Under the pieces are notes generated by a model that was not told the origin of the DNA, did no database searches, and saw only the letters and a list, made by a program, of their open reading frames with translations. This document shows, piece after piece, positions 1 through 9,009 of a stretch of 64,000 nt of DNA (its first letter is position 1; each line of letters opens with the position of its first letter). Both the position numbers and the translations under genes were made by a program. Source of the stretch: Hypericum androsaemum (Eukaryota > Streptophyta > Magnoliopsida > Malpighiales > Hypericaceae); the NCBI GenBank assembly GCA_963995505.1, contig OZ023192.1, forward strand, positions 3,641,001 through 3,705,000. The letters run 5' to 3'.

Positions 1-242
1 TACTTTGCACGGTATAAGGGTCATTAACACCATTATACACGCGTGTAATTAGAAAAGGGGAGAGAGTGAGAATTGGAAAAGGAGAGAGAGTGGGATGAGA
101 CCCACAAGGGAATAAATTACGCATGTCCTGATTGGAAAAGGCTCTTGCATGCCTTTTTCTCTTTCCAATTAAATACTCTCCTTTATATTTAGCATTTAAT
201 TTTTTTTTCAAGCACTTTTTCCGTCTTTCCAATAATTTTTTA
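1..242. other. intergenic sequence, no gene seen
   Basis: AT-rich spacer. It holds two purine-rich blocks (AAAAGGGGAGAGAG and GGAAAAGGAGAGAGAG) and a roughly inverted counterpart ending in TTTCCAATTAAATACTC, so it could be the edge of a small foldback element. No open frame of interest and no RNA gene is visible. Confidence 0.5.
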
Positions 243-536
243 TGTGGCATGTGCCGTTACAATAAATAGCATGTCCGAGTTAATCTAAGTAGCATGCTTC
301 ATTATGTCTAAATGACATGCCCAGTTACTATTTAATAAAATATATAATTAATTAATAAATTAAATGACATATCCGGTTATGGTAAAATGGCATGCCCAGG
401 TATGATAAAAGACATATTTTGTTACGATCAATTGGCATGCCCGAGTACGATAAAAAGGTATGCTTAGTTACGATCAATTGGCATGCCCGAGTTCGATAAA
501 AATGCATGCTTGATTACGATCAATTGGCATGCCCAT
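243..536. repeat. degenerate tandem repeat with GGCATGCCCGAGT core
   Basis: A unit of about 26 bp recurs roughly eleven times. It alternates between forms resembling TTACGATCAATTGGCATGCCCGA and TACGATAAAAAGGTATGCTTAG. The last three pairs are well kept and the earlier ones decayed. The array stops 13 bases before the start codon of O-methyltransferase copy A, and the equivalent position upstream of copy B (25600-25667) lacks it. It therefore formed or arrived after the duplication, or was lost from B. Confidence 0.7.
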
Positions 537-709
537 CAAAACCTTTTAAATGGCTACCCCACAACAAAAAGAGGACTTGGTGACCCCTCAAGCTGCCGTT
601 TGTGGCTGCATCTTTGGGTACGTAGACACAATGGCTCTTTGATGTGTCGTTAAATTATGCATCCCAGACATCATAAGCTCCCATGGAAAACTTATTTCCT
701 TGCCAACAC

Positions 710-1512
710 TGTTGGATTTGTGAATGAGCCCTAAGAAGGCCCAAAGCCCAAAAGCCCAAAGTCAAGTTAAGGTGTTAAGAAGTGGAGGTGTACCATATTG
801 AATAGAGCAAGGAGGATTTCTTTGTTTATAAGGAATTCCTCTCCTTACCTCTCAACTTGGTTGACTACCCAAAGTTGACCCACCGCTAAATGCGAGGATG
901 GTGCAAAGCACCGTCCGATCACGAGCACAGGCATGGGCCCGGGCCCGGGGCTGGGCTCGGGAGCGGGCGCTTGGGCGCTTTGTGGCGCATTAAGCGCTTG
1001 AGGTGCACTTGGCACTTGGCACGTCGCGAGGAGCAGGAGGAGCTCTAAAGTTTTGAGAAATTTTGGAGCACTCCAGACAGGTGAAAGGCTTATCCAGAAG
1101 GGCCTCCGAAGAGACACGACCGTTCAAATAGCCAACGCCAACGGACGCGTCTCTTCAGGGTGGCTGCTTCCCTGCCTCCTCTAGCCTATAAATAGGCCTG
1201 CCCCTTTGCCATTTGGATCATCCCAGCAGTAAGTGCATTCCATAAGCATTGTTGTCTTCTCCTCTCCCATTCTTCACTTACAAATAGTCCGTCCGAAAGT
1301 TCTGGGCATATAAGGGTTCGCCAGAAAGTTTTGAGATACGTGTGCAACGTTCTTGGAAACTCCCGAATAGTCGTTGTATCTTGGGGTCGATTGCCGTAGC
1401 CCGTACCACACTGAAATATACGGGGCAATCTCGTCTTATAGAGAAAGTGTCCAAAACTTGCCTCGACTCCCGTAGATCCTAATCAAGTACACCGAACCCT
1501 CCGAATACAACA
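710..1512 (+). repeat. Copia-A 5' LTR
   Basis: 803 bp, TG...CA ends. TATA box CCTATAAATAGG at about 1184-1195 marks the U3/R region. It aligns along its whole length with 5972-6883 but lacks a segment of about 123 bp found in the 3' copy (6318-6440), lost between two CAGACAGG repeats. A GC-rich stretch near 930-1020 carries repeated GGCGC/GCGCTTG motifs. Confidence 0.93.
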
Positions 1513-1530
1513 ATCGTAAGACGAGATTCG
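1513..1530 (+). other. Copia-A primer-binding position, atypical
   Basis: The bases right after the 5' LTR are ATCGTAAGACGAGATTCG, with no TGG start as needed to pair with the CCA end of a tRNA; the other copia elements here have TGGTATCAGAGC or close variants. Bases 1515-1528 are an exact reverse complement of 6798-6811 in the 3' LTR and match 12 of 14 bases in the 5' LTR (1427-1440). That pairing suggests an RNA hairpin or a non-standard primer; this is inference. Confidence 0.55.
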
Positions 1531-1541
1531 TGTACTTAAAG

Positions 1542-2450
1542 ATGGCATCGACAAGCACCGTAGCAACGGTACCAGGAACTGTCCATGCCGAAAGGCCAGC
1601 GAAGTTCAACGGTACCTAGTTCAAAAGGTGGCAACAGAAGATGACGTTCTATCTGACCACGCTCAACCTAGTTCGGTTCCTGAAAGAGGAAGTACCGAAG
1701 ATAGCGGAAAATGAGATGGATCAACAGAAGATCAACGCTCTCGACGCGTGGAGTCACAGCAACTTCTTGTGCCAGAACTACGTCCTGAATGGACTAGACG
1801 ACACGTTCTACAACGTCTACGCGATAACGAAGACCGCTAAGGAGCTGTGGAGTTCACTCGAGAAGAATTACAAAATGGAGGATGCCGAGACAAAGAAATT
1901 CATCGTCGGACGATTCCTCGACTTCAAGATGGTGGACACCAAGAAGGTCATCGACCAAGTGCAGGAGATGCAGCTGATCCTTCACGAGATCCAAGCTGAA
2001 GGGATGCAACTCAGCGAGTCCTTCCAAGTAGCTGCGATGATCGAGAAGCTCCCTCCGCTCTAGAAGGACTTCAAGAGCTACCTCAAGCACAAGAGGAAGG
2101 ATATGGGCCTAGAAGACCTGATAGTGAGACTTAGGATCGAGGAAGACAACCGAAAGTCCAAAGTCAAGCAAGGCAAGGCCAACTCTGAGACCACCGTGCA
2201 CCTCACCGAGGGAAAAGGTGGCAAGAAGAGGAAGAAGTCTGGCGATAAGCAGGAGAAGCAAGAGCCCAAGAAGAAAAAGAACAAGAAGATCAAGGGCGAC
2301 TGCTACAACTGCGGCAAACCCGGCCACATGGCTAAGGACTGTCGCCAGCCGAAGAAGGACGACCAAGAAAAGGCTAACCTGGCTGAAGACTCGTCCGAAA
2401 TGGATTTGTCAGTCGTGGTGTTTGAAGCCAACCTGGTGGATAATTCGAGA
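1542..2450 (+). pseudogene. gag: Copia-A gag (UBN2-type capsid, CCHC zinc knuckle)
   Basis: Frame starts at ATG 1542 (M-A-S-T-S-T-V) and reads a retrotransposon Gag of the UBN2/DUF4219 kind, with the N-terminal motif K-R-W-Q-Q-K-M and a basic Lys-rich stretch. A complete zinc knuckle C-x2-C-x4-H-x4-C ([14 protein letters not shown]) is encoded at 2299-2340. In-frame stops lie at 1617-1619 and 2061-2063. Near 2445 the frame shifts to that of the protease. Gag packages element RNA in cytoplasmic particles; this copy cannot make a full-length product. Confidence 0.88.
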
Positions 2451-5428
2451 GTGGTTCGTGGACAGAGGAGCTACCCGCCACGTCTGCTCAGACAAGGAGA
2501 TGTTCTCGAGCTATATCCCGATCACCAGCGGAAAGCTGTTCATTGAAACCTCCGCAATGTCCAAGATCGTCGGCCTGGGTAAGGTGGTCCTGAAGCTGAC
2601 CTCAGGAAAGGAGCTGACCCTCAAGGATGTGCTGCATGTCCCGAACATCCGCAAGAACTTAGTTTCCGGCTCACTATTAAGTAAAGTCGGTCTTAAGCTT
2701 GTATTTGAGGCTGATAAGTTTGTACTGACCAAAGTAGGTCAATTCATAGGAAAGGGTTATCTAGAAAAGGGGCTGTTTAAGATAAATGTAATAACTGTAC
2801 ATCGCACCTTTAACGGTGAAAATAAAGTGAACGCTTCTTCTTACTTGGCCAAGTGTTCTAATTTATGGCATGGTAGATTAGGACACGTAAATTTAAACTC
2901 GCTAAGAAAGTTATTAAGTTTAATTTTATTACCGAATCTAGAGTTCAACCCATCTGATAAATGTGAAGTATGTGTGGAGGCTAAAATAACCAAAGCACCT
3001 TTCCATTCGGTAGAAAGAAGTACTACGCCTTTAGAGTTAATTCATACGGACACTTGGGATATGAAACACGTGCAAACTAAAGGCGGGAAGAAATACTTCA
3101 TCACGTTTATCGATGACTGCACGAGATATTTTTACGTATATCTCCTAAAGGGCAAAGTCGAAGCTCTTGATGCCTTTAAGAGATATAAGAATGAGGTTGA
3201 AAATCAACTCAGCGTGAAAATCAAAATGATCCGAAGTGATCGAGGGGGAGAATATGTAGCTCCGTTTGATGAACTCTGTCAAGAAAATGGCATTATTCAT
3301 CAGATGACTGCTCCATACTCACCTCAATCAAATGGCATAGCTGAACACAAAAATCAAACTCTTAAGGAGATGATGAACGCTATGTTGATTAGCTCGGGCT
3401 TACCCCAAAACATGTGGGGGGAAGCTGTGCTCTCAGCTAACCACATTCTAAACAAGTTGCCACACAATAAAAAGGGATAAAACCCCATATGAACTATGAA
3501 AAGGAAGGAAGCCTTCCTACGGTTACCTTAAAGTGTGGGGGTGCCTAGCAAAGGTCGAAGTACCTAAGCCTAAGCAGGTGAGAATAGGACCCAAGACCAT
3601 TGATTACATCTTTATCGGATATGCGCAAACTAGTAGTGCTTATCAATTTTAGGTGCATAAATTTAAAAATCCTGAGATAAATGTGGGAATGGTCATAGAA
3701 TCAAGGAACGCAGCGTTCTTTGAGAATAGCATTCCTAATAAGGAATAAAAGGAAGGAAGTCCAAAGAAAAAGGCTCACGAGACTACGCAAGGGTCAAATC
3801 AGGAAGATGATGAACCTAGACGTAGTAAACGGACGAAGGTAACCAAATTTTTTGGTCCAGATTATCTAACCTATGCGTTAGAAGATGAACCCAGGATAAT
3901 CCAAGAGGCATTGTCCAGTCCAGATGCTCCTCTCTGGAAGGAAGCTATCAATAGTGAGATAGAATTCATTATGCAAAACCACACGTGGGAAATCGTGGAT
4001 CTCCCACCGGGCTGCAAACCTTTGGGATACAGGTGGATCCTACAAAAGAAATACAAAGCTAATGGATCAATCGACAAGTACAAAGCTCGATTGGTAGCTA
4101 AGGGGTTCAAACAAAAGGAGGAACATGATTTCTTTGACACGTATTCACCTATCACAAGAATCATATCAATTAGAGTACTCATAGCTGTTGCGGCACTCTA
4201 TAACCTTGAGATCCACCAAATGGACGTAAAAATAGCTTTCCTAAATGGAGAACTGGAAGAGGAGATATACATGGAGCAACCTGAAGGGTTTGTGGCTCCC
4301 GCTCAAGAGCATAAAGTGTGTTAGCTAGTTAAGTCACAATACGGGCTAAAACAAGCGCCGAAACAGTGCCACGAGAAATTTGACAGGACAATGCTGTCGA
4401 ATGGATTTAAGATCAATGAGTGCGATAAATGTGTTTACATTAAGGGCACACCTGAAGCTTACGTAATTGTATGTCTCTACGTAGATGACTTACTAATTAT
4501 GGAAAGCAATAAAGAGATTATTGTGAAAATTAAGAACATGTTAAAGGACCACTTTGACATGAAAGATATGGGTCTGGCAGACGTCATACTAGGAATAAAA
4601 ATCTCTAGGAAAGCTGACAAAATTATCTTGACGCAATTCCACTACGTGGAAAGCGTGCTCAAGAAATTTGAAGCTTTTGACAAACCTCCGATTAAGACTC
4701 CAGTAGATTTGAATCTACACTTAGCCAAGAATCGAGGGGACCCAGTATCTCAACTGAGGTATGCTCAAATTATCAGGAGCTTGATGTATTTAACAAACTG
4801 CATACATCCCGATATTGCGTACTTAGTTAGTAAGCTTAGTAGATTCACAAGTAATCCAGGGAAGGATCACTGGCTAGCTCTGGAAAGGGTTTTACGGTAT
4901 TTAAAACATACCATAAACCATGGCATACATTATGCTAAATATCCAGCTGTATTAGAAGGATACAGTGACGCAAACTGGATATCAGACACTAAGGACTCCA
5001 AATCCATGAGTAGATACGTATTCACCATAGGAGGAGGAGCTATGTCTTGGAAGTCCTCTAAAGAAACATGCATAGCTCGATCTACCATAGAGTCAGAGTT
5101 TATAGCACTAGACAAAGCTGGAAAAGAAGCTGAATGGCTCAGAAACTTCCTAGAGGATATTCCGTGCTGGAGCAATCCGGTGCCTCCCGTATTGATATAT
5201 TGTGATAGCATGTCTGCAATCGGGAGAGCACAAAGTACAATGTACAACGAAAAGTCTCGACATATCCATCGGAGACACAATACCATTAGACAATTGATCT
5301 CTAGTGGGGTGATCACCATTAATTACGTAAAGTCCAAGGACAACTTAGCTGATCCTTTTATGAAAGGAATTAATAGAGATCAAATGTACAACGCAGTAAG
5401 GGGAATGGGATTAAAATCCACACACTAA
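2440..5428 (+). pseudogene. pol: Copia-A pol: protease, integrase, reverse transcriptase, RNase H (broken)
   Basis: The protease begins at V-D-R-G-A-T, where aspartic proteases of this family need D-S/T-G, so the catalytic motif is altered. The integrase has its HHCC region near 2865-2990 and core motifs HTDTWD and RSDRGGEY. Frame breaks at 3478-3480, then stops near 3650 and 3747. Reverse transcriptase resumes at 3911 (TWEIVDLPPGCKPLGYRWI) with stop 4322-4324, and the YVDD motif lies in [10 protein letters not shown] (about 4475-4500). RNase H follows to the stop at 5426-5428. All domains are in copia order; at least five breaks prevent a functional polyprotein. Confidence 0.93.
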
Positions 5429-5971
5429 AGAATGTCCATAGCGGTAACTCAACCATGATGAGTGTAGATCCCACAAACTTGGTTCAATGAGACAACTAAG
5501 TTATGGAGGGTTCAGTTAATCACCTGGAACCTATCTCATTCTCAGAAGCTGCCCAGGTGTTAACCTGCAGAGGTCTGGTAAGGTTAAGCATTACGCTTTT
5601 AATAATCCATATACCTTGATAAAGGTGGAGTATGGCAGGATACTCCTGATAGGAGATCACCTATGTAAGTGTGAAGTGAGGCCGATTCAAATGGGAAAAA
5701 TACTTATGAATCCAAGATACGGTCCATGGCCGAAACTGACACAACGTGAGAACCCAAATATACTAGGGTTATAATTGTGTAAATGTTATTGTCTTGGTTT
5801 ATGCCAAAAGCTGACGGTTCAAGATATCACATTGACTGAGCAGCGAGTAAATCCGATAACATATTACTAGAGAATGTTCAAAGCCACAAGCTACCTGTCT
5901 AGATGCAATAATAACATGTCAGAACTTTCGATTAGAGTCTGCATGCATTAGTCATCATTTATGTGGGAGAT
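5429..5971 (+). other. Copia-A 3' untranslated region and polypurine tract
   Basis: 543 bp between the RNase H stop and the 3' LTR. No open frame. It ends in ATGTGGGAGAT, the polypurine tract that primes plus-strand DNA synthesis in this class of elements. Confidence 0.75.
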
Positions 5972-6883
5972 TTTTGGATTTGTGAATGAGCCCAAAGAAG
6001 GCCCAAAGCCCAAATTCAAGTTAAGGTGTTAAGAAGTGGAGGTGTACCACATTGAATAGAGCAAGGAGGATTTCTTTATTTACAAGGAATTCCTCTCTTT
6101 ACCTCTCAACTTGGTTGACTACCCAAAGTTGACCCACCGCTAACTGCGAGGACGGTACGAAGCACTGTCCGTGCACGAGCACGGGCACGGGCCCGGGAGC
6201 GGGCGCTTGGGCACTTTGTGGCACATTGGGCGCTTGAGGCGCACTTGGCACTTCACACGCCGCCACATCGCGAGGAGCTGGAGGAGCTCTAAAGTTTTGC
6301 AAAATTTTAGAGCACTTCAGACAGGTGACGGGACACGAGGCTGAGCGGATAACATTATCTGTATCCCGACGAGATGCGAGTACGAAGGGGTGCGACGAGA
6401 CTGGATAAGGCTGACTTCTGAAGGGACACGAAGGGCCCTACAGACAGGCAGCAAGGCTTATCCAGAAGGGCCTCCGAAGAGACACGACCATTCAGACAGC
6501 CAACACCAATGGACGCGTCCCTTCGGGGTGGCTGCTTCCCTGCCTCCTCCAGCCTATAAATAGGTCTGCCCCCCTTGTCATTTGGATCATCCCAGCAGCA
6601 AGTGCATTCCATAAGCATTGTTGTCTCTCCTCTCCCCCCGTTCTTCACTTACAAATAGTCCGTCCGAAAGTTCTGGGTATATAAGGGTTCACCTGAAAGT
6701 TTTGAGATACGTGTGCAACGTTCTTGGAAACGCCCGAATAGTCGTTGTATCTTGGGGACGATTGCCGTAGCCCGTACCGCACTGAAATATACGGAACAAT
6801 CTCGTCTTACGGAGAAAGTGTCCAACGCTTGCCTCGACTGCCGTAGATCCTAATCAAGTGCACCGAACCCTCCGAATACAACA
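5972..6883 (+). repeat. Copia-A 3' LTR
   Basis: 912 bp, longer than the 5' LTR because it keeps a segment of about 123 bp at 6318-6440. Carries TATA box CCTATAAATAGG (about 6551-6562). Directly after it the O-methyltransferase reading continues (6884 onward). Confidence 0.93.
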
Positions 6884-7172
6884 ACAACTAAGCAATTCCA
6901 TAGACCATCCTTCAATCGACTCCGGCCGGCTCTCCAGGGTCATGACAATACTGGTCCGTCGAGGCATCTTCACTGCAACCCCTTCGGATTCAAACACCCT
7001 TTACGGCGCTACTGCTGCCTCTGAGTTGTTGTTGGTCAACATAGAGCAGAAGAGCCTAGCCGCTAAGGCCATGTACCATACAGCGTGTTCATCAACTCTC
7101 TGTGGCAGGAACCTGATGACCGAGTAAAGGATGGATCCAGCAGCTTTACGACGCAATTTGGGATGCCTGGAT

Positions 7173-8094
7173 CCCTTTTATGAATTATGTATTTTTTTCA
7201 ATTCGTGCTTTCTACAAAAAAAAAAATCTTGCTTCGCTTGAAACATTTATTTATATCTTTTAAGACCGCTCTTTACACAATATTAATTCCTACGAGTTGG
7301 AAGGGCACTATAGTTTGTGGTTTGTTCCCCAAATTATCTGATATTTGGACACTTTTAAAAATTCAAATCAAATCGAGTTGGAAACAAAAAAGGTGACAAA
7401 AGTTCGAGGTTTGTTCCTCTAAGAAAGATGTGTATGATCCTAGCCATCATGCCAAAAGATGGACCTTTCCTAGTTTTCTCGGTATTGTTATTATTTATAA
7501 CCAAACAACGATAGGCACGGAATCAATCCATACTAAGACCATGATATAATTTACATATCTAACCCAAAATATTAAGATAATAAATTGGTAGATTTTTTCA
7601 CACTTATAAACTAGGACATCATTCTTATACCACTCTTTACACATACCGGTTCTAAATGTATGGTGTCGCATTTACTGCGGTTAGGATGTCATTGGGAACT
7701 GCAACCTCTCAATTAAATGAGTAGCTAATGATTTGACACTCGCGTCGAAACATAGAATTACATCCCTCATAGGATTTGCAAACTAGATAGGTTTCCCACA
7801 TTTGCTAAACTGGACTGACCAGTAAAAATGGTTAGAAAAAAATTCATTACAGTTACAACTAGTTATACACAAACTTTGAATTCGCTAATCTTGTGATATA
7901 TGAGTACAACAAGTAACCACGGTCCAACCTATTCTAATTCTATATTAGAATCTTCATTATGCTCCATCCTATTGCAACGTCCACTCCGTTATATTAAGGT
8001 GACATAACGAGTCCTCCTGATCATGATAATAAATCCACGAGAAACCATGCATCCAAGTCAAAATGGGCATGGACACAGACATCAAGAAAATTTC

Positions 8095-8134
<40 letters not shown>

Positions 8135-8190
8135 CCCAGCACAGGAAGATAAACCTTTGCATGCAAGCTTAGAATAACCAAAACACGAAC
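7173..8190. other. AT-rich spacer; start is the 3' flank of O-methyltransferase copy A
   Basis: To about 7285 it matches the 3' flank of O-methyltransferase copy B (26938-27035). Beyond that I see no gene, RNA or clear transposon. Confidence 0.6.
8097..8131. repeat. (AT)n microsatellite
   Basis: Seventeen uninterrupted AT dinucleotides, likely length-polymorphic. Confidence 0.98.
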
Positions 8191-8462
8191 ATGACAACCA
8201 ATTACATGATTTTAGTTGTTAATGCCTCCACAGTGCTGGTAGCATACTCGACGATGGAAGCTGACGAGCAGTCGTGCTCGGACCAGCTCGCAGAATTGGC
8301 CGGTTGCATCCAGTAGGTGAGTGGCAGCGCCAAGAAGCCGACTGCTGATTGCTACCAGAACGCTGACAAGATAAGAGCGAGCCACCCCAAGTGCTTATGT
8401 GTACTTATTATGGCTAGCACTGACCCTTCCATGGGCCAAGAAGCTAACTTGTTGTATTCCCT
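8191..8462 (+). pseudogene. GPI-anchored lipid-transfer protein (YLS3/xylogen-like) fragment
   Basis: From ATG 8191 one frame gives a hydrophobic start resembling a decayed signal peptide, then S-C-S-D-Q-L-A-E-L-A-G-C, then KKPTADCYQN and KCLCVLIM. This is the eight-cysteine lipid-transfer/AAI pattern of plant LTPG proteins, which carry lipids in the cell wall: C1 and C2 are present, the CC pair reads C-Y so C4 is lost, and C5-x-C6 is present. TAG at 8314-8316 interrupts the frame. The reading is cut at 8462, where the LTR of Copia-B begins, before C7, C8 and the GPI signal. No continuation is found beyond 13716. Family assignment rests on motif spacing; the exact subfamily is uncertain. Confidence 0.75.
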
Positions 8463-8603
8463 TATAAAGAAAGCTTCTCCTATAGAGGAAGGAGCTCGAA
8501 CGAAAGAGTAGAAGAAGAGTATTTTGTGGAAGTGAATATTCACACTTGATGATCAAATGATTTGCAAGTTCCTATTATATATACATCTATTTTCTAGTAA
8601 AAA
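8463..8603 (-). repeat. Copia-B 3' LTR, truncated
   Basis: Matches 13526-13665 (AAGCTTCTCCTATAGAGGAA and onward). Homology ends at TCTAGTAAAA. The outer 50 bp or so, ending in CAAATCCTAACA in the other copy, are replaced by an A-rich run and unrelated sequence (8604-9000). Confidence 0.8.
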
Positions 8604-9009
8604 AGAAAAAAAAGGAGCTATACAAATCTCTTAGTTAACAAGAAAATGGATCAAAATTGGATAAGGAATATTCCCCTATATTCCCAAGAATCTTCATTGA
8701 TTTTCGGGTCACCAATCATTGGTGATAATTGCTTTGTCCTTTACTGGCAGGCAGCATTCCTTGTGTTACGTGCAAGGTGACACGTGAGAGCGGAACACAC
8801 GAGAGAGGTGGTCTTTTGGCTATCTTGTCTGGGCCGGCCTTTTGTCTGGCTTTGTCTTTGGTGGGCTTACAAGTCTTGAGCCCAAAAGACTACAACTTTG
8901 AACATAACGATCGGCCCGCCTTCGTCTTCTACTTGGATGCTTTCATCTCCATGATGAAGAGCAACACAAGCAGCTGTTTGATCTTTGTTCAATATCTCCC
9001 CGCAAGCTG

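Larger units (their letters stand above)
710..6883 (+). mobile_element. Copia-A: degenerate Ty1/copia LTR retrotransposon
   Basis: Complete in layout but broken in coding: 5' LTR 710-1512, leader, gag, protease, integrase, reverse transcriptase, RNase H, a 540-bp 3' untranslated stretch, a purine tract (5961-5971) and 3' LTR 5972-6883. The LTRs begin TGTTGGATTTG (TTTTGGATTTG in the 3' copy) and end AATACAACA. It sits inside O-methyltransferase copy A. Flanks AACAC (left) and ACAAC (right) are only an approximate 5-bp target duplication, fitting an old insertion. The order integrase before reverse transcriptase assigns it to Ty1/copia. Confidence 0.95.
550..7172 (+). pseudogene. class II O-methyltransferase pseudogene, copy A (split by Copia-A)
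   Basis: Remnant of a plant SAM-dependent O-methyltransferase of the COMT/resveratrol-flavonoid type. The N-terminal half (dimerisation domain) is recognisable in two pieces, 550-709 and 6884-7172, which match 25668-26115 of copy B closely. The pieces are separated by the retrotransposon 710-6883. Independent of that insertion, codon 31 is TGA (640-642, where copy B has an Arg codon). At about 7172 the sequence jumps from the dimerisation domain straight to what in copy B is 3' UTR (from about 26938), so the SAM-binding and catalytic half, about 825 bp, is gone. Homology in the 3' flank continues to about 7285. What is seen is a dead duplicate; the exact substrate of the ancestor cannot be read from it. 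Confidence 0.9.

Noticed and set aside
7969..8181. 70-codon minus-strand frame across the AT microsatellite
   Set aside because: Its Ile-Tyr run is simply the translated (AT) repeat.
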